From Singulisphaera acidiphila DSM 18658 (GTDB lineage: Bacteria > Planctomycetota > Planctomycetia > Isosphaerales > Isosphaeraceae), in contig NC_019892.1 in NCBI RefSeq assembly GCF_000242455.2, positions 930,001 through 994,000 on the forward strand: 64,000 bases of DNA. The letters are read 5' to 3'. Positions 45,216-52,774 of the stretch are shown in pieces (within the stretch, counting starts at the first letter, position 1; each line of letters begins with the position of its first letter). Both the position numbers and the translations under genes were made by a program. A model generated the notes under the pieces. It made no database searches. It saw nothing but the letters and a program-made list of their open reading frames with translations, and was not told the DNA's origin.

Positions 45216-48200
45216 TCAGAACGAGCCGCGCCTTTTGAGTAAGCCGTGCTTCTTGAGCTTGCTGCAAAGCGTGCTCCGTGGCATGCCCAGGAGACGGGCC
45301 GCCTCGCTGTTGTTGCCGTTGGCTTCGTGCAGGGCATCGATCAACCGCTGGCGCTCGTAGGCGATCACCTCGGCGTCCCAGTCGTCCTCGACGGGAGAAG
45401 TCGGGGTCGAAGCCGGGTCGCTCCAAGTCGCGTTCGAGTTTGAGGCCGATGATCGAGAGGATGACGTGGCGACCACAGCTTCTTTCTGAGGCCGCCTGCT
45501 TCCCTGGGCAGCGGCCGTTGCTCCCAGCCGAGGCCTGCGCCGGCTGGGTTGGAGCAGGTCGAGGGGGAGATCCTCGCGGGTTACGGCCGGCCCATCAGCC
45601 AGGACCACCGCGTGCTCGATCACATTCTCGAGTTCACGGATGTTGCCCGGCCAGTCGTACGCCACCAGCGCCTCGACCGTCTCTTCGTCGAGGCGGGTCA
45701 CCCCCTTGCCGATCCGCTTTGCGTGTCGGCCCAGGAAGTAGACCGCCAACTCGAAAACGTCCTCCTTGCGCTCCCGAAGCGAGGGGGTGCGGAGTGGAAT
45801 CACGTTGAGCCGGTAGTATAAATCCTCGCGGAACCGGCCCGTGCGAATCAAGGATTCGAGGTCTTGGTGGGTGGCGGCCAGGATCCGGACGTCGACCGTC
45901 ACCGGCTGCGAACTTCCCACGCGCTCGAAAGACATCTCCTGAAGGACGCGGAGCAGCTTGGTCTGGACCTCGAGATTGATGTCTCCAATCTCATCAAGGA
46001 AGAGCGTGCCGCCGTTGGCCTGCTCGAACCGGCCCACGCGATCGCGATCAGCGCCGGTGTAGGCCCCTTTGACGTGGCCGAAAAGTTCACTCTCCAGCAG
46101 GCTCTGCGACAGGGCCGCGCAGTGGACCTTGACGAACGGTCTCGAAGCCCGAGGGCTGGAGGCGTGGATCGCTTCGGCCAGGACCTCCTTACCGGTGCCA
46201 CTCTCGCCTCGGATCAGGACGGCCGACGAACTGGCCGCCACCTTGCGGGCGAGCTCGATCATTCGTTTGACCGCGGGCCCTGAGCCTTTAATGCTGTCAA
46301 AGACTTGGGGCTGCTCGGCCGGCCGCTCGAGTTGCAGTGGGGTCTCGCCTCGATCCATGAGCTGGTCCTGAAGGATCAGGATCCGCCGTTGCTGCTCGGT
46401 GATCTTATCGACCTTGTCGCGCAACTCCTGATTGAGTGCTTCCAGGGTCTGCTGGATGCCGGCCGAGTGCAGCGTCAGGGTGGCGACCGAGCTGAGTGCT
46501 CCAAGGAAGGCGATCTCTTCGTCCTCATAAGGCATTCCGCTTCGCTTCGGTCCGAGGACGAGGACCCCTGCCAGGTTGCCGTCGGCCCCCAGCGAATGGG
46601 CGGCCTCGCCCCCGAGCGCAATCATCGCGTCGGTCGCGGGGTCGGAGGCCGTCGAGAGTGACACCGCGTGTGGCACGCGGATGGAAGGTGTGGTGCGAAG
46701 CCGCTCCACCAGGGGGTTGCTCGACCCGAGCTTTGTCTCGTCAGGGGTCACCCCCTGGCTGGCCACGAGATGAAATGCCCCCCCTGGTGACTCATTCAGA
46801 TAAATCGCACCCCACTCGAGATGCAAAACTTCGGCGGCGGCTTCCAGCAACCTGCGCCCCAAGGTGGCTCGGTCCACGAGGCTTCCTACCGCCACCCGCA
46901 TCTTCCGCATCGCCTGGTCGAATTTGTATTTCTCGCGATAAAACCGCCGGTCGATCGCTTTCTGGAATCGCTCCCGGGCGAGTTCCGAGAGAATCAGGAC
47001 CACGATCACCGAGAGGCCGGCCACCATCGCTCCACGCCATGTTTGGTTGGCCGAGAGAAGCTGCTCGCCGATGATGGCCCCTCCGACCAACAGCACGCAG
47101 GAATAGAGCAAGCCCGCCGAAACGCTGATGGCGAAGTAGACCACGCTCCGATTGACGATCTCCTCGACCTGCATCAGCTTGTACCGGGTGATGCTCAGGG
47201 TGTAGGCCACCGAGAAGAGGAGTGAGACCCCGAACATTGGCCAGGCCGCGCTGTCGCGCCCCAGAGTCGAGGGGTCGAACCAGGCCTGACGGAGCAGATA
47301 AGCAATCAGCAAACTCGCGAGCACCGCTGCCAGGGCGATCCATTGCACCTGGTGCCGCTCGGCCCGAGTTCGCGCGCAGCGGAAGCTTGTGATCAGGCAG
47401 AGAATGCAGATCCCGTAAGTCACGCTCGCCACGCCGATGTAGCCGATCGCCAGGATTTTGACCAACCGCAGGGCGGACAAGACCCGCTCGCCACCGTCGT
47501 GTCCCCCCAGCCAGCGGGCCCAGAACATGCTCCCCCAGAGAGCGCAGAGATAGGCTGAGGGAACCCCGTAGAGCGTCGCCAGTACCAGACGCCGATACCT
47601 GGCGAACACGGGGTTGAGCCGAGGGAAGACCAGGTAGAAATGGAGGCTGACCACCGGGACAAAGACCGCGAACATCGCGAACGCCCAGATCAAAATGGGT
47701 TCGACCACGATCTCGGTCCAGTGGTAGCCTCCCATGTAGGCCCCCACCGTCATGACGCAGAGCCAGAAGAAGAGCCGGGCCGAGTCGTCGTGGGGACGCT
47801 TCCAGAACACTCGCGCTCCCACAGCGAAGATGACCATCTCCTGGAGGAACCAGACCCACGACCAGAGGTAAGTCTTCGGGGGACGATAGCCCACCAACGC
47901 CTCCGCCGATTTCACCTGTCCGCGCTGGTCCTTCCACTTGACTTCGACCCGCTGGTGAACTCGATCGGTCAGGCCGCGAATCGCCCGGGTGTAATCGGTG
48001 TAATTGGTGATCGGAACCCCCGCGATCTCCAGCAGGGTGTCTTTCTTGACGGGTCGTTCCGGAGTCCAGGTGTAGGAGGCCGGTACGTCCTCCTTCAACT
48101 CCACGCCGAACATGCAGCGGACCCCGATGTCCCCCATGTAGGCGACGAGAAAGAAGACCGCGCTGGAGTAGAGCAGGACGACCAGGCCGAAGCCCATCAA

Positions 48201-48311
48201 GATCGCCCGCTGAGGACCACGCTTCCGTGTGCCCCCCCCCGCCCTTGGATCCGAAGACGTGGGATAGGGATCGCGCTGGGGATGGGGGGATCGATACGGA
48301 GGAAGATCCAT
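45216..48311 (-). CDS. Membrane-anchored sigma-54 activator (PDZ-like, multi-TM, GAF, AAA+, Fis HTH)
   Basis: About 1031 residues. TM1 (LMGFGLVVLLYSSAVFFLVA) is followed by a PDZ-like extracytoplasmic domain (TLLEIAGVPITNYTDYTRAI), then about eight more TM segments to residue 440 (MVIFAVGARVF, ILIWAFAMFAVFVPVVSLHF). A coiled region, a GAF domain (about 475-620: VDRATLGRRLLEAAAEVLHL), and AAA+ with GESGTGKE, loop GAYTGA and FLDEIGDI follow. A Fis HTH ends the protein (NNSEAARLLGMPRSTLCSKL). The loop has Tyr where GAFTGA has Phe. ATG 48311 is used; TTG 48332 is possible. It presumably senses an envelope signal directly, without a kinase. Confidence 0.88.
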   Translation of the reverse strand: MDLPPYRSPHPQRDPYPTSSDPRAGGGTRKRGPQRAILMGFGLVVLLYSSAVFFLVAYMGDIGVRCMFGVELKEDVPASYTWTPERPVKKDTLLEIAGVPITNYTDYTRAIRGLTDRVHQRVEVKWKDQRGQVKSAEALVGYRPPKTYLWSWVWFLQEMVIFAVGARVFWKRPHDDSARLFFWLCVMTVGAYMGGYHWTEIVVEPILIWAFAMFAVFVPVVSLHFYLVFPRLNPVFARYRRLVLATLYGVPSAYLCALWGSMFWARWLGGHDGGERVLSALRLVKILAIGYIGVASVTYGICILCLITSFRCARTRAERHQVQWIALAAVLASLLIAYLLRQAWFDPSTLGRDSAAWPMFGVSLLFSVAYTLSITRYKLMQVEEIVNRSVVYFAISVSAGLLYSCVLLVGGAIIGEQLLSANQTWRGAMVAGLSVIVVLILSELARERFQKAIDRRFYREKYKFDQAMRKMRVAVGSLVDRATLGRRLLEAAAEVLHLEWGAIYLNESPGGAFHLVASQGVTPDETKLGSSNPLVERLRTTPSIRVPHAVSLSTASDPATDAMIALGGEAAHSLGADGNLAGVLVLGPKRSGMPYEDEEIAFLGALSSVATLTLHSAGIQQTLEALNQELRDKVDKITEQQRRILILQDQLMDRGETPLQLERPAEQPQVFDSIKGSGPAVKRMIELARKVAASSSAVLIRGESGTGKEVLAEAIHASSPRASRPFVKVHCAALSQSLLESELFGHVKGAYTGADRDRVGRFEQANGGTLFLDEIGDINLEVQTKLLRVLQEMSFERVGSSQPVTVDVRILAATHQDLESLIRTGRFREDLYYRLNVIPLRTPSLRERKEDVFELAVYFLGRHAKRIGKGVTRLDEETVEALVAYDWPGNIRELENVIEHAVVLADGPAVTREDLPLDLLQPSRRRPRLGATAAAQGSRRPQKEAVVATSSSRSSASNSNATWSDPASTPTSPVEDDWDAEVIAYERQRLIDALHEANGNNSEAARLLGMPRSTLCSKLKKHGLLKRRGSF

Positions 48312-48809
48312 GGAGGAGGCCCGCCCAGACAAACTTCTTTTGGTGCAACTCTTAGTTCCTCAACCCTAGCGGATCGGCGCCGAAACACAAGGAATTCGCT
48401 GGCGAATTTTCGTCAATCTAGTGTCGATAGCGAGAATTGGCGAAGATTTGGGTGTTTTTGGTAAACAGAGAGATTTGTATGTGCTTTTCAGAAAGGTTGT
48501 TGTTTCGGCGAGTACGACCTCTGCGAATCATGGGTGAATTAGGTAAAATAGGAGTTTTGCTGTGGCTTGATTCCCCTTGGAACCGGGGCTTTCTCGGGAT
48601 TTCGGCGCCGAGAATTCGCCAGTCGCTATCGCTGGCGTGGCCTTTTGTGCACTGATGAAATCGTTGAGAGGGTGTCGAAACCGCGAGTTTTCGCGATTTG
48701 TGGCGACGAATTCGTTCTGGTACGCAACCTGCCTATTGAGGACCGCGTCGAACCGGCATTGCGAGAGTCAATCAACTCCTGAGATTTGAGCCGGAGTCGA
48801 GGAGGTCTG
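48312..48809. other. Divergent intergenic region between sigma-54 activator and hydrolase
   Basis: About 500 bp, AT-richer than the genes. Short related motifs recur (GAATTCGCTGGCGAATTTTC near 48390, GAATTCGCCAGTCGCTATCG near 48613), including CGCCAG/CTGGCG palindromic ends at 48617-48637. These may be operator-like sites. No gene is supportable. Confidence 0.4.
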
Positions 48810-49670
48810 ATGCGGATTGCAGCAAGGCATCGTGGTGGGTGGCTCTTCTCGTCCCAGATCGATGAGGCGAGGCAGCACCAAATCCGGATCAACGGCGAGT
48901 GGGTTGATGTGGTCCAGATGGGCCAAGGGGATCCACTGGTTTTGGTACCGGGTCTGGCGGGTGGTTGGAAGCTTCTGGCTCCGCTCGCGTCTCAATTGGC
49001 GCGGCACTACCAGGTCACGATTCCGGGGCTGCGTGGGGATCGCTTCCCGATGGGGAATTCCTGCGTGAGCGGGTTGAGCGATCACGCCGCAGACCTCTCG
49101 CAATTGATCGAGCAGCTTGGCCTTGAGCGGCCGTCGCTGTTCGGCGTCTCGTTCGGCGGGGCGATTGCCCTCGAGTTGGCCGTCGAGCAACCGCATCGGA
49201 TCGGGGCCTTGATCTTGCAAGGGGTCGTGCCGAAGTTTCGGACGAACCTGGGCACGACGATCGCCCGGCGCGTCCTCGAGCGCTTCCCTCTTCCCACCGA
49301 CAACGGCTTTTTGAACCAGTTCTTCAACCTGCTGCATGGCGGGAAGCCGGAACCGGGCCCCTTGACCGACTTCGTGGTCGAGCGGTGCTGGGAGACTGAC
49401 CAGGGCGTGATGGCGCGTCGGATTGGGCACCTGGAATCGTTTGATGTCTCCGATCGGCTCTGGAGGATCGACGTGCCCACCCTCGTCCTGGCCGGGACGC
49501 GCGACTCGATCGTTCCGCCGTCTCGCCAGCGCGCCTTGGCGGCTGACATCGCAGGGGCCCGCTATGCGACCCTTGAGGGGGCCGGGCACATTGCCTTCCT
49601 CTCGCACCGCGAGGAAGTTGCGCGACAGGTTCGCCGATTCCTTCGCGAGATCAGCCACTCGCATTGCTAA
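48810..49670 (+). CDS. Alpha/beta hydrolase
   Basis: A 286-residue hydrolase. Nucleophile Ser lies in GVSFGGAIALEL, the acid Asp in AGTRDSIVPPS and His in EGAGHIAFLSH. The oxyanion region is LVPGLAGGWKLL. The order matches the MhpC/RutD-type esterase subgroup. The substrate is unknown. ATG 48810 follows GAGGAGG at 5 nt. It has an adjacent (p)ppGpp-hydrolase-like gene 141 bp downstream on the same strand. Confidence 0.88.
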   Translation: MRIAARHRGGWLFSSQIDEARQHQIRINGEWVDVVQMGQGDPLVLVPGLAGGWKLLAPLASQLARHYQVTIPGLRGDRFPMGNSCVSGLSDHAADLSQLIEQLGLERPSLFGVSFGGAIALELAVEQPHRIGALILQGVVPKFRTNLGTTIARRVLERFPLPTDNGFLNQFFNLLHGGKPEPGPLTDFVVERCWETDQGVMARRIGHLESFDVSDRLWRIDVPTLVLAGTRDSIVPPSRQRALAADIAGARYATLEGAGHIAFLSHREEVARQVRRFLREISHSHC

Positions 49671-49811
49671 AATTGCGGTTTGGTTCCGCGCTGACTTTCG
49701 GTCAATCTTATGAAAGCACGCCATCCTCGGCTCGAGGGCGGCGTGCTTTCCGTGTTTGAAGCCAGGCCGTACTGCAGGCAATCAATCAGGATGTGAAGAG
49801 GTTGGAAATTT

Positions 49812-50450
49812 ATGGCGGCGTCTCGAGACCACGAACTGATGTCATTCACCCTGGAGCGAGCCCTGCGGTGGGGGGCGGTGGCTCACGACGGGCAGTTTCG
49901 CAAGGGGGAGAAGACTCCTTATTTCGAACATGTCGTGGCTGTGGCGATGATTCTCGACCGGATCGGATTCGATGAGGCCGTCGTCATTGCCGGTCTGCTC
50001 CATGACGTGGTCGAGGATACCGAGACGACCCTCGACCAGGTTCGTGAGCGGTTTGGGGACGAGGTGGCCAAGACGGTCGAGGCTTGCTCGGAGATCAAGA
50101 CCGACGGAGACGGGCGGAAACGCCCTTGGATCGATCGCAAACGCGATCACCTCAAGGCGTTGGTTGGCGCTCCGCTCGAAGTGAGGGCGGTCATCCTGGC
50201 CGACAAGCTGCATAACCTCTTGAGCATTGCTTGCGACCTCGAGGAGGGGCGTTCGGTCTGGTCCATGTTCAATGCTCCCCGCGCGGACGTGCTCTGGTAT
50301 TACCGATCGACCGTCGACCTCGTCGGCGCGGGCGATCCGCGACTCGAGCAGCTTGCGGAACGCTGCCGCCAGCTCCTCGACACGCTTGCCAAAGACGCGC
50401 GAGAAGGCGTGGACGAACCGGTGGAAACGCTGGAAAATCGAGAAAAATAA
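49812..50450 (+). CDS. HD-domain protein, small alarmone hydrolase (SpoT/MESH1-like)
   Basis: A 212-residue stand-alone HD hydrolase: AHDGQFRKGEKTPYFEHVVA (first His), GLLHDVVEDTETT (HD and the ED motif), RFGDEVAKTV and the late Asp in LADKLHNLLSI. These match the Mn-dependent (p)ppGpp 3'-pyrophosphohydrolase domain of SpoT/Rel, and no synthetase, TGS or ACT domain is present. It could lower (p)ppGpp levels. No synthetase gene is nearby. Confidence 0.88.
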   Translation: MAASRDHELMSFTLERALRWGAVAHDGQFRKGEKTPYFEHVVAVAMILDRIGFDEAVVIAGLLHDVVEDTETTLDQVRERFGDEVAKTVEACSEIKTDGDGRKRPWIDRKRDHLKALVGAPLEVRAVILADKLHNLLSIACDLEEGRSVWSMFNAPRADVLWYYRSTVDLVGAGDPRLEQLAERCRQLLDTLAKDAREGVDEPVETLENREK

Positions 50451-50461
50451 GGGTCGAAGAG

Positions 50462-50489
50462 TTGATTGACGCGTTTCCGTTGATATAGT
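50462..50489 (+). promoter_or_regulatory. Candidate sigma-70-type promoter of the aroF leader
   Basis: TTGATT (50462-50467) and TATAGT (50484-50489) are separated by 16 bp, a good fit to a housekeeping promoter. Predicted transcription start is about 50495-50497, exactly where the first stem of the structured leader begins. Confidence 0.5.
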
Positions 50490-50495
50490 GGAAGT

Positions 50496-50610
50496 GTCAG
50501 CCGGGGACACACAACCAGGCTGACTTACGGGTCGTACGAGCGTGGTACGACTGGCAAGAGCTCGCTCTCGCCCGAGGCTGGACTCCCGCGAGACCGGGGA
50601 GGCTTTTCGT
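50496..50610 (+). ncRNA. Structured leader RNA upstream of the mini-ORF and aroF
   Basis: Consecutive hairpins can be drawn. GTCAGCC (50496-50502) pairs with GGCTGAC (50518-50524). GTCGTAC (50531-50537) pairs perfectly with GTACGAC (50545-50551). GGCAAGAG pairs with CTCTCGCC around CTCG (50553-50572), with one mismatch. CTCCC (50583-50587) pairs with GGGAG (50597-50601). No protein-coding frame fits. I do not recognise it as a known riboswitch or ribosomal leader. Fold density and position suggest a regulatory RNA. Confidence 0.55.
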
Positions 50611-50621
50611 AAAGGAGGTGA
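50611..50621 (+). promoter_or_regulatory. 11-nt perfect Shine-Dalgarno (AAAGGAGGTGA)
   Basis: The sequence is fully complementary to the canonical 16S rRNA 3' tail TCACCTCCTTT. It sits 5 nt before the GTG of the mini-ORF, far stronger than any other ribosome-binding site I noticed in the window. Confidence 0.8.
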
Positions 50622-50626
50622 CTATA

Positions 50627-50659
50627 GTGTGTAGTGATAACCAGAGGCGGCTCGCCTAA
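50627..50659 (+). CDS. Ten-codon leader peptide
   Basis: GTG to TAA encodes MCSDNQRRLA, preceded at 5 nt by the 11-nt Shine-Dalgarno sequence. It contains no Phe, Tyr or Trp, so it is not a classical attenuation peptide for aromatic amino acids; it has two adjacent Arg codons (AGG CGG). The last codons overlap a possible outer stem (GCGGCT 50647-50652 with AGCCGC 50688-50693), so translating ribosomes would disturb the hairpins that follow. Confidence 0.6.
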   Translation: MCSDNQRRLA

Positions 50660-50741
50660 CGGCAGCCGACGGGTTGCCCGTCGGGCAAGCCGCACCTTTC
50701 CGATTGATAGTCTGGCCAGGTCCGAACTTGTTCGGACCTGG
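50660..50741 (+). promoter_or_regulatory. Two hairpins after the leader peptide
   Basis: First: CCGACGGG (50666-50673) and CCCGTCGG (50677-50684) pair perfectly with a TTG loop; CGGC/GCCG (50660-50663, 50689-50692) add an outer stem. Second: CCAGGTCCGAA (50716-50726) and TTCGGACCTGG (50731-50741) form an 11-bp perfect stem with a CTTG loop. The sequence after it (TCGCTTTG) is only weakly T-rich, so it may be an attenuator or RNA-stability hairpin. Confidence 0.6.
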
Positions 50742-50934
50742 TCGCTTTGTCCATAAAGACTTGCAAAACAGTTTGGAGCTCGACGAGCTTGAACCGGTTG
50801 ACCGCGATCCTCGGCCTCTTTTCCTACCGCAGCTGGTGGTGGTATCCCGTGTTTACGGGTTCCACAACATCAGGTCGCCGGGCCGAGGGCGGTATTTAAT
50901 CGTCTTCTGATTTGCCAGTCAAAAGTCACCCCAA

Positions 50935-50976
50935 GGGCCCCGGGACCTGAAATATGGTCTCGGGGTCCTTTTTTTT
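50935..50976 (+). terminator. Strong Rho-independent terminator directly upstream of aroF
   Basis: GGGCCCCGGGACC (50935-50947) and GGTCTCGGGGTCC (50956-50968) form a 13-pair stem with two G-U pairs around an 8-nt loop, followed by eight T (50969-50976). It ends 102 bp before the aroF start, so it either ends the leader transcript or acts as a conditional terminator for aroF. Confidence 0.88.
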
Positions 50977-51078
50977 GTGCGCGTTGGGATCGCCCGTGCC
51001 TTTGCGGTTTGCAAAGGGGGCAATCGAGTCGAGAACGACTTCAAGACTTCTCCTTTCTTTTCTGAGGGCGGGTATACC

Positions 51079-52092
51079 GTGATTGTCGTCATGAAATCGG
51101 ACGCGACAGCCGAGCAGACGGACCATATGGTTTCGCAGATCACCTCGCTGGGTCTGACTCCCCAGGTCATCAAGGGGACGCACCAAACGGTCATCGCCGC
51201 GCTGGGCGAGGAGCGGTCGGGGCTCACCGAGGTATTGGAGTCGGGCCCGGGAGTCGAGAAGGTCTTGCCGATCATGGCGCCTTATAAGCGGGCCTCGTCG
51301 GAGCTGAAGAGCGAGCGGACCGTGGTGCGGGCGCTGGACCTGGTGATCGGTGGGACGCGGGTCGCGGTGATCGCGGGCCCCTGCTCCGTCGAGAGCGAGG
51401 AGCAAATCGTCGGACTGGCGAGACAACTCAAAGAACTGGGGGCGACCGGCCTGCGTGGTGGTGCGTTCAAGCCGAGGACGAGTCCGTACAGCTTCCAGGG
51501 GCACAAGGAAGACGGCCTCAAGATGCTGGCGACCGCCCGCCAGGAGACCGGCCTGGCGATCGTCACCGAGGTCATGGCTCCTGAACATGTACCGTTAGTT
51601 GCCAAGTACGCCGACGTCCTCCAGATCGGCGCCCGTAACATGCAGAATTACCAACTCCTTCAGGCTGTGGGAGACTCGGGCAAGCCCACCATGCTCAAGC
51701 GGGGCATGAGTGCGACGATCGAAGAGTTCCTTCTCGCGGCCGAATACATCCTCGATCGGGGCAACCCCCACGTCATGCTCTGCGAGCGCGGAATCCGCAC
51801 CTACGAAGAGCACACGCGGTTCACGCTCCCCCTGGCGACAGTCCCCTACCTCCAGGAAAAGAGCCATCTGCCGGTGGTGGTCGACCCTTCGCACGGCACG
51901 GGCAAAGCGCGGTTGGTCACCCCGATGTGCAAGGCGGCCATTGCGGCCGGGGCCGACGCTCTGATCGTCGAGGTTCACGACGACCCCGAGCATGCGGTCA
52001 GCGACGGTTCCCAGACGATCACCCCCACCTCCTTCGGCCAAATGATGGCGATGTGCCGCCGCGTCGCCGAGGCCGTCGACCGGACGATGTGA
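51079..52092 (+). CDS. aroF: 3-deoxy-D-arabino-heptulosonate 7-phosphate (DAHP) synthase, type I-beta with N-terminal regulatory domain
   Basis: 337 residues. The N-terminal ferredoxin-like regulatory domain ([20 protein letters not shown], about 1-75) is followed by the TIM-barrel: [59 protein letters not shown] and [14 protein letters not shown], with the metal-binding Cys, His, Glu and Asp. This is the length and layout of the Thermotoga/KDO8PS-like enzyme, which condenses phosphoenolpyruvate and erythrose-4-phosphate as the first step to aromatic amino acids. GTG 51079 is taken as the start; ATG 51091 is possible. A structured leader and terminator lie upstream. Confidence 0.93.
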   Translation: MIVVMKSDATAEQTDHMVSQITSLGLTPQVIKGTHQTVIAALGEERSGLTEVLESGPGVEKVLPIMAPYKRASSELKSERTVVRALDLVIGGTRVAVIAGPCSVESEEQIVGLARQLKELGATGLRGGAFKPRTSPYSFQGHKEDGLKMLATARQETGLAIVTEVMAPEHVPLVAKYADVLQIGARNMQNYQLLQAVGDSGKPTMLKRGMSATIEEFLLAAEYILDRGNPHVMLCERGIRTYEEHTRFTLPLATVPYLQEKSHLPVVVDPSHGTGKARLVTPMCKAAIAAGADALIVEVHDDPEHAVSDGSQTITPTSFGQMMAMCRRVAEAVDRTM

Positions 52093-52222
52093 CCAAAGCA
52101 CCGCGACCCCTCGTCGGAGTCCCGTGCGATCAACGCCCGTTTCAATAATCTGTATATGCGGATTGTTGTGGCGGGCGCGGGTCGCTAAAGGTGAACCTGG
52201 GAAACATTGGTTCAAAAAATCA

Positions 52223-52253
52223 TTTAACCACGAATGACACAAATGACACGAAT
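52223..52253 (+). repeat. Left 31-bp inverted repeat of the GxxExxY cassette
   Basis: It begins TTTAACCACGAATGACAC and continues AAATGACACGAAT. It matches the reverse complement of 52718-52748 except for one base (G/A). Confidence 0.85.
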
Positions 52254-52328
52254 TAAGAAAATAGTTAAATAAGTGAAATTTTTTTGTTTATGAAAAAACA
52301 GTTAATTATTGTCGGTGATAAAAAATCC

Positions 52329-52706
52329 TCAACGGATGATTCGTTCTGATTGCAGTTTGGGGTAATGGCCGAAATTGATCAATAAGCCGAGCTTATAGCC
52401 TGTTGCCTTGAGGTAATTATGAACTTGCGCTCGGTGTTCGTCGGCGATTTCCTTCGCCGCTTTAATTTCGACGATGATTTTGTCGAAGCAAACAAAATCC
52501 GGTTGATATTTTTTGGTAAGTAACCGACCTTTGTAGCTCAATGGCAACTCGACTTGTCGACAGTAGGTGACGCCGCGTCGCTCAAACTCGATTTCGAGAC
52601 ATTCCTGGTAGACGACCTCCAAGAAGCCGCAACCCATTTCATTAGAGACGTCGAAGCAAGCCCCAATAATTTCGTAGGATTCTTCCTTGTAAATGATATC
52701 TGGCAT
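52329..52706 (-). CDS. GxxExxY protein (PD-(D/E)XK nuclease-like)
   Basis: A 125-residue protein with the defining motif GFLEVVY in EMGCGFLEVVYQECL. It also has LLTKKYQPDFVCFDKIIVEIKA, a PD-(D/E)XK-like core (PDF, then VEIKA), and KLGLLINFGHYPKL at the C-terminus. The family is widespread and uncharacterised. Codons are AT-rich compared with its neighbours. It is flanked by inverted repeats, suggesting mobility. Confidence 0.9.
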   Translation of the reverse strand: MPDIIYKEESYEIIGACFDVSNEMGCGFLEVVYQECLEIEFERRGVTYCRQVELPLSYKGRLLTKKYQPDFVCFDKIIVEIKAAKEIADEHRAQVHNYLKATGYKLGLLINFGHYPKLQSERIIR

Positions 52707-52717
52707 CTGAATTTCCT

Positions 52718-52748
52718 ATTCGTGTTATTTGTGTCATTCGTGGTTAAA
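52718..52748 (-). repeat. Right 31-bp inverted repeat of the GxxExxY cassette
   Basis: This is the partner of 52223-52253. It lies between the GxxExxY start codon (12 bp away) and the mnmE stop. Confidence 0.85.
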
Positions 52749-52774
52749 ATCTGCTTTCTTGATGATGAGATATT

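Larger units (their letters stand above)
52223..52748. mobile_element. GxxExxY cassette bounded by 31-bp inverted repeats
   Basis: An inverted pair of 31-bp sequences (52223-52253 and 52718-52748, 30 of 31 identical) encloses one gene on the minus strand. The arms contain two 9-bp units related to ACGAATGAC. The cassette is AT-rich against a GC-rich background and sits between the aroF stop and the mnmE stop, only 26 bp from the latter. It looks like a non-autonomous inserted unit. Confidence 0.65.

Noticed and set aside
46792..48332. Long minus-strand frame overlapping the N-terminal half of the sigma-54 activator
   Set aside because: Another frame of the same DNA gives the continuous TM-GAF-AAA protein; the alternative is Gly/Arg-rich and has no membrane segments.
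50674..50910. 78-codon plus frame in the aroF leader
   Set aside because: Its start lies inside the first leader hairpin, it lacks a ribosome-binding site and spans the second hairpin; no family similarity.
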